Positions 59,968-64,000 of a stretch of DNA of 64,000 nt are shown here, piece by piece. Made by a program: the position numbers and the translations under genes. Below the pieces are notes generated by a model, which saw only the letters and a list, made by a program, of their open reading frames with translations, was not told the origin of the DNA and made no database searches. The stretch spans positions 186,001 to 250,000 of the forward strand of contig NZ_JBEPTM010000002.1 in NCBI RefSeq assembly GCF_040549525.1, read 5' to 3'. This stretch comes from Lacisediminihabitans sp040549525 (GTDB lineage: Bacteria > Actinomycetota > Actinomycetes > Actinomycetales > Microbacteriaceae). Every line of letters starts with the position of its first letter. Position 1 is the first letter of the stretch.

Positions 59968-60584
59968 ACGGCGGCCCCGAGAGTGAGGGCAAGTGTTTCG
60001 ACGAATTCCTGGGTTTCGCGGGGCATGTTGACGAAGGCACCAAGGCTTTCTGCCGAGAAGATGAACTGCACGGCCTGCGCTGCCCCGGGCGGGAAGACCG
60101 CAACCACTGCGCGCTCTTCGAGCACCGCGCCTTCCGGTCCATCCGTTGCGTGCGCGATCAGGTTGTGAGAACCGACGAGTTCCCCGACAGCGATCGTGGA
60201 TCGCCATGTGCGCACTGAGTAGTAGTTGAGGCCAGACTCCTCCCTATCGGTGTAGGACTGCAGAAACTCTTCGAAAACCTCCGGGGAGCCGAGCGCCGCA
60301 ACCGGTGTGAGCTCGAAGACCACCGCAGCAGAAGCTCGCCCGGTCTCGGGATACGGCACCCAGATCGCGGCGGTCAGGCGGGGGTTGTTCATCGAGGAGA
60401 GTCGCGTTCGAGCGAAGTCGAGCTCACCGGCGAGGCGGCCACGAACTTCCGGGTCGATCACAAGCTCGGCCGCGAGTTCGATGGACCACTCTGCCGATGA
60501 CGTTGATGAGAGGGGCAACGGGTACCACCCCTCAGACAATCCCACCCTGAAATCAACGATGTCGCGCAATGACGTGTCGGGCAT
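59964..60584 (-). CDS. Unknown 206-residue protein of the T7SS locus
   Basis: 206 residues. Soluble, with start MPDTSLRDIVDFRVGLSEGW and several beta-like segments (AAVVFELTPVAAL, AVVAVFPPGAAQAVQFIF). It ends near ETQEFVETLALTLGAAV, where TATLTL-type ends resemble the paired 59365 protein. No family recognised. It sits 48 bp after the candidate effector and overlaps the 59365 gene by ATGA, so the two are made together. Confidence 0.68.
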   Translation of the reverse strand: MPDTSLRDIVDFRVGLSEGWYPLPLSSTSSAEWSIELAAELVIDPEVRGRLAGELDFARTRLSSMNNPRLTAAIWVPYPETGRASAAVVFELTPVAALGSPEVFEEFLQSYTDREESGLNYYSVRTWRSTIAVGELVGSHNLIAHATDGPEGAVLEERAVVAVFPPGAAQAVQFIFSAESLGAFVNMPRETQEFVETLALTLGAAV

Positions 60585-60632
60585 TCGATCCTCTCCTTGA
60601 TGATTCGATCCGTTCGAGCCGGAGGCTCTGCG

Positions 60633-62021
60633 TCAGTCTTTCGTCGTTCCCGTCGTGATGATCTGATAGCCGTGTTTGAACACGTCGCCGACACCGGTCA
60701 CCCCACCGACGACATCCCCGTAGTCGCCAGAGACGAAGGACGTGCCGTTGAAGTCCGGCTTGAAGATGGCCTCGAGCCCCTGTCCGACCTTGATTCCCTG
60801 GTAAAGGCTCAAGGCTCCGGCCTGGAAACGCATCGGCAGATCGACGAGGCCGGGGTTCTCTGCGGCCATCTTGTAGAAGCTCTTCAGATCCGCGTTGATG
60901 TTGAGACCTTTCGCGAAGTCGATGTCGAACTTCGGGAATGCCTCGAGCGCAGCTTCGCGGATGAGAGTCCCGGCACTCTTCTCGCCGGCTTTGAAGGCGT
61001 CGAAGGCCGCCTTCTGGGTTGCGGTGCGCACGAACGGCGACTTGAACACATCACTCAGCGGCTTCGCCAGGTTGTCGGCGGCTTTCGACGCACTCATGAA
61101 GTCTTCGCTGTGGGCGCCGACGCCCTGCAGCGTGGCAAGAGCGCGGGTCTCGGTGATGCCCGACTTGAGCACCGTGATCGCCTTGAGTTCCTTGGCAGCA
61201 GCGGCAAAGATCTTGCCGCCGAACAGTGTGAGAACGGCGCCCACGGCCGCGCCGGCGACATCCCACCACGAACCATCACCCGAGATTGCCTTGACGATCG
61301 ATTCGATCAGCGTGATGACAGCGCCGATGGCGGCCAGTACGAGCAAGATCTGCCCGAGGATCGGCACCCAGGCAAGGAAGATCGAGAGGATGCCGGCCCA
61401 GTCGCAGATCACTTTGATGATGTCGAAGAAGGTTGCACCCCAGTCGTCCCACCAGCCGTCCTTCAACCCGTTGTTCTTCTTTCCGTCGACGACCTCGACG
61501 ATCGCGGCGATCGCGGCGTCGGCGGCGGAATTCTTGATGCTGAGCGCTGCCCGCCACTCATCGTGCGCTGCGCCGAGGCTTGCTGAGGCGGCTTGGGCGT
61601 GGTCGTGGGCGTCGGTCGCTGCCTTCTTCGCCTCCGTGTCGTCAGGTTGGGCGGAGTCTGCCGCGTGCTGGCTCTGCGTCGCGGTTCGCTGCGCCGTCTC
61701 CACAGCGGACTGCTTGTCGGCGATGTGCGCGATGGCCGTGCGTGCGGCATCCTGGGCGCTCTTCAGCTCGAAAGAATAGGTGACAAGAGCCTGCGACGTC
61801 ACCGCATAGCGTTCTTTGGCCTTGTCGATGTCACTCGCGACGTCGCCAGCCTTTTCCCGGATCGCATCTATCGCCGCGCTCGTCATTCCCTCGACGCTGG
61901 AGATGCTCTTCAGGGTGTTGACCGACCTGGCGATCGCATTGGCGATCTCACCGTAGTGTCGCGCCTTCGATCGCAGGAGTGTGTCGTTGCCCTCGAGCGG
62001 CGCGTATTCGTGGTCGCTCAT
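60633..62021 (-). CDS. Candidate T7SS effector (helical N-terminus, hydrophobic middle)
   Basis: 462 residues. The first 175 are long Ala-rich helices (ARHYGEIANAIARSVNTLKS onward) like the N-terminal T7SS targeting regions of LXG/WXG-type secreted proteins. Residues 209-245 and 253-275 are strongly hydrophobic (ILSIFLAWVPILGQILLVLA; AAVGAVLTLFGGKI), enough for membrane insertion. The C-terminal 190 residues match no toxin family I know. It overlaps the 62018 gene by 4 bp, the usual placing of an effector with its small helical partner. Role as an effector is inference from layout. Confidence 0.6.
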   Translation of the reverse strand: MSDHEYAPLEGNDTLLRSKARHYGEIANAIARSVNTLKSISSVEGMTSAAIDAIREKAGDVASDIDKAKERYAVTSQALVTYSFELKSAQDAARTAIAHIADKQSAVETAQRTATQSQHAADSAQPDDTEAKKAATDAHDHAQAASASLGAAHDEWRAALSIKNSAADAAIAAIVEVVDGKKNNGLKDGWWDDWGATFFDIIKVICDWAGILSIFLAWVPILGQILLVLAAIGAVITLIESIVKAISGDGSWWDVAGAAVGAVLTLFGGKIFAAAAKELKAITVLKSGITETRALATLQGVGAHSEDFMSASKAADNLAKPLSDVFKSPFVRTATQKAAFDAFKAGEKSAGTLIREAALEAFPKFDIDFAKGLNINADLKSFYKMAAENPGLVDLPMRFQAGALSLYQGIKVGQGLEAIFKPDFNGTSFVSGDYGDVVGGVTGVGDVFKHGYQIITTGTTKD

Positions 62022-62380
62022 TTGTCGGCGCCCGTGCCCTTTCCGGAGTTTCCGCCGGGATCGGTGGGGGTTGCGGGAATCTTCGCGTTATCGGGAGCGG
62101 CATCCTCGAGCGCTTTCGCGAGACCGGCATCCACCTGTGTGAAACCATCTGAAATCGCTGCGATGGACTTCTGGAGGTCTTCGACCGCTTCGGTCATACT
62201 CTTGCGCTTGTCATTCCATTTGTGGGCGAAGTCCTCGACGTGGGAGCCGAGCTGGTCATGCCCGGTCGAGTCTGCAACATCGTTGCTGAAATCGTCGGCG
62301 TCCTTGAACTCGGCCGCAATAGCCTCGAGATCGTCTTTGAGCTGCTGGAGCAGCTCGAGATCGAGCTTCAGATCTGGCAT
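62018..62380 (-). CDS. Small helical T7SS-associated protein (WXG100/EspC-like)
   Basis: 120 residues. Helical hairpin with a heptad-like start LKLDLELLQQLKDDLEAIAA and a second helix after FAHKWNDKRKSMTEAVEDLQ; a single Trp stands near the turn. A Pro/Gly-rich tail follows (IPATPTDPGGNSGK). The build fits small WXG100- or EspC-like partners that pair with larger T7SS substrates. It overlaps the effector candidate and begins the run down to 58440; ribosome site AAAGAAG. Confidence 0.68.
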   Translation of the reverse strand: MPDLKLDLELLQQLKDDLEAIAAEFKDADDFSNDVADSTGHDQLGSHVEDFAHKWNDKRKSMTEAVEDLQKSIAAISDGFTQVDAGLAKALEDAAPDNAKIPATPTDPGGNSGKGTGADK

Positions 62381-62446
62381 GTTCGCTTCTTTCCCCTGGA
62401 CTGCCGAGCGCCCGCATACCCCTCTGGCAGTGGCGAGCTCTTGCCA

Positions 62447-62492
62447 AAACTATCGACTAACCCTCGGATGCGACATGGGCAGCACTCCCCAT
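62447..62492 (-). promoter_or_regulatory. Candidate T7SS operator and promoter of the effector run
   Basis: ATGGGGA-GTGC-TGCCCAT (62475-62492), then 22 bp, then TAGTTT (62447-62452). The site lies just after the EccC stop at 62498, 94 bp before the start at 62380. Confidence 0.65.
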
Positions 62493-62497
62493 GACTC

Positions 62498-64000
62498 TCA
62501 CCCCTCCACCAGCGGCACCTGCACCCGAGCCGACTTGCCCTTGGCGATGTACATCCCGCGGCCGGGAGGGAACTCGGACTTGTTGATGCGCGGCAACGGC
62601 GTCTTGAGGATGATGTCTCCCTCGACCGTCTCCGGCTGCAGCAGGAATCCGCGGCGTCCGTTCTTGAACTCTCCGAGGAGCGGCCAGGAGGATCCCCAGG
62701 CCGACATCTCCGCTTCGGCGATCACCAGGTGGTCGCTTCGCTTTGCGGCCCGCGCGAGCTCGACGATGGCGGAGTCGGCCGGGGTCTGCAGGAAATCGCC
62801 GATCGACTCGACGATCACCACGATTCGGCCCTCGGTGTCGGTGTCGGCTATGGCGGCGGCGAGGTCCTTGGCAAGCGCGGCCACCGCTTCGACCGAGGTT
62901 GCGGCATCCGTCCAGGGCAGCGCCTGCGAGAGCGGTGAGCGTGAGTTGCCGAGGTAGTACAGCCGGGCATCCGGATCGAAGCGCTGCACCGACCGGGCGA
63001 GCGCGTGAAGCGTGTTGCTCCGCCCGCTGGCCGGCGGGCCCGCGAGCAGGAAGGTGCCCACCGGGTCGAAGCCGATCGGCCCGAGGTCGAAGTCGCTGAT
63101 GCCGAGCACCGGCTCGCCCGCGACCCTCGGCGCCAGTTCGGAATCCGGGTACTCCTTCGGCAGCGATCCGATGCCGGGGGCCGCGGCGACGCCGGCCCGC
63201 ACCATGGCCTCGGCGAGCGCCCGGGTGGCGGTGGCCTGTTCCGACACCGACGAGGATCCCCCGAGGATGGCGATCTGCGTCTCGAAGCCGTCGACGATCG
63301 CCCGGCCGGGCGGCGACTTCGGCCCGAGGATGTCGCTCGGCACGTCGAGCATGCCGTAACCGTCGTCCGCGAGCCGAAGAACCACCTTGCGCTGGATGCT
63401 CGAGCCGATCGATGCCGGAACGGCACCGGCCCGGTCTGCGGTGAGCGCGACGTGGATGCCGAGCTGGCGCCCGTCGCTGAGGATGTCCTTGAACACGTCA
63501 TACCAGATCGATCGCCCGGCCGGGATCTCGAAGTCGTTGCGGAAGTTGGGGAAACCGTCGATCAGCAGCAGGATGCGCGGCTCCTGCGGCCGGTTCGCGA
63601 GCCGGCGGTATTCCACGATGCTCGAGGCGTTCGCCGCGGCGAAACGGGGACCGCGGTCCTCGAGCTCGGCCTGCAGCATCCGGAACAGGCGGATGATGCG
63701 CTCGGAGTCGTCCCCGGCGATCACCGCGCCGACGTGCGGAAGGGTCTCGAGCATGCGAAGACTGCCGGAGCCGAAGTCGATGCCATAGACCTTCACCGGC
63801 CCGCCGCGCGGGGTGATCGCCGCCGCCGCGGCGAGGGTGCGCAGCACGGCGCTCTTGCCGGATCCGCCGGTGCCGAAGATCGAGAGGTGCCCGTCCACAT
63901 CCGGCCTGAAGTAGGTGGGCAGCTGCTGCTGGCGCTCGGCGATGTCGGAGACCCCGAGCAGCAGCTCGGAATCGGTGCGCTGGGGAAGCCGCCCGAGGTC
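62498..64000 (-). CDS. eccC: EccC-type FtsK/SpoIIIE ATPase of a T7SS (N-terminal part outside window)
   Basis: 501 codons, open to the window edge, so membrane segments and the first ATPase domain lie outside. The visible part holds two P-loop domains: FGTGGSGKSAVLRTL with RILLLIDGFPNF (second domain, intact Walker A) and LLAGPPASGRSNTLHALARS with RIVVIVESIGDF (third domain, Walker A lysine replaced by Arg). This double arrangement is the mark of EccC, the motor and substrate receptor of type VII secretion. Three substrates-like genes follow it. Family confidence is high; exact role from family knowledge. Confidence 0.88.
   Translation of the reverse strand, partial: DLGRLPQRTDSELLLGVSDIAERQQQLPTYFRPDVDGHLSIFGTGGSGKSAVLRTLAAAAAITPRGGPVKVYGIDFGSGSLRMLETLPHVGAVIAGDDSERIIRLFRMLQAELEDRGPRFAAANASSIVEYRRLANRPQEPRILLLIDGFPNFRNDFEIPAGRSIWYDVFKDILSDGRQLGIHVALTADRAGAVPASIGSSIQRKVVLRLADDGYGMLDVPSDILGPKSPPGRAIVDGFETQIAILGGSSSVSEQATATRALAEAMVRAGVAAAPGIGSLPKEYPDSELAPRVAGEPVLGISDFDLGPIGFDPVGTFLLAGPPASGRSNTLHALARSVQRFDPDARLYYLGNSRSPLSQALPWTDAATSVEAVAALAKDLAAAIADTDTEGRIVVIVESIGDFLQTPADSAIVELARAAKRSDHLVIAEAEMSAWGSSWPLLGEFKNGRRGFLLQPETVEGDIILKTPLPRINKSEFPPGRGMYIAKGKSARVQVPLVEG

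Overview
This window is high-GC actinobacterial chromosome, most like a Microbacteriaceae-type genome. The evidence is the stringent GC-rich codon use, GuaB3 beside GlpD and GuaB, SURF1 with DUF3817, GroES under CIRCE/HrcA control, Ala/Lys/Glu-rich tails on ribosomal proteins, and a type VII secretion (T7SS) locus. The genus cannot be set from the sequence alone. Nearly all genes are on the minus strand; only four (a THUMP-like methyltransferase, coaA, an acyltransferase and nothing else of size) break the pattern, so read the window from right to left for transcription.

Layout by coordinate. 1-3.1 kb: DUF3817 membrane protein (cut by the edge), SURF1, and a KhtT/KhtU-type K+/H+ antiporter pair. 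3.2-9.1 kb: glpD, guaB3, a lone AbiEi-like/DUF559-like protein bracketed by GC-rich palindromes, and guaB. 9.2-15.8 kb: a complete branched-chain amino acid ABC importer (livJ-H-M-G-F in transcription order) and a second, unlinked-looking binding lipoprotein. 15.9-19.1 kb: RarD, groES with two CIRCE operators, a methyltransferase and a small Pro-rich membrane protein. 19.2-25.2 kb: glmS, acpS, alr and the tRNA t6A genes tsaE, tsaB, rimI, tsaD packed head to tail. 25.2-28.6 kb: coaA, a 1-kb gene-free stretch filled with a degenerate 48-bp palindromic repeat family, then glmM. 28.6-33.7 kb: rplM-rpsI, truA, an OafA/SGNH acyltransferase and a stand-alone LigD-type polymerase.

33.8-50.1 kb is the alpha, spc and S10 ribosomal operons (rplQ back to rpsJ), with secY, adk, map and infA; rpsN and rpsD are not in their usual places. 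50.5-52.4 kb holds a DUF1275 membrane protein, a short antitoxin-like fragment and a type IB topoisomerase, which sit between the S10 operon and the str operon (rpsL-rpsG-fusA-tuf, 52.7-57.0 kb).

57.3-64 kb is a T7SS region: two almost identical tandem WXG100-type genes, a six-TM protein, two probably related 200-residue proteins, a candidate effector, a small helical partner, and the end of an EccC ATPase that runs off the window. The most interesting signal is an 18-bp palindrome, ATGGGCA-N4-TGCCCAT, found upstream of all three transcription units in this locus, each time 22-23 bp from a TAGGTT/TAGTTT hexamer. It looks like a shared operator for a T7SS regulon that I do not recognise from described systems.
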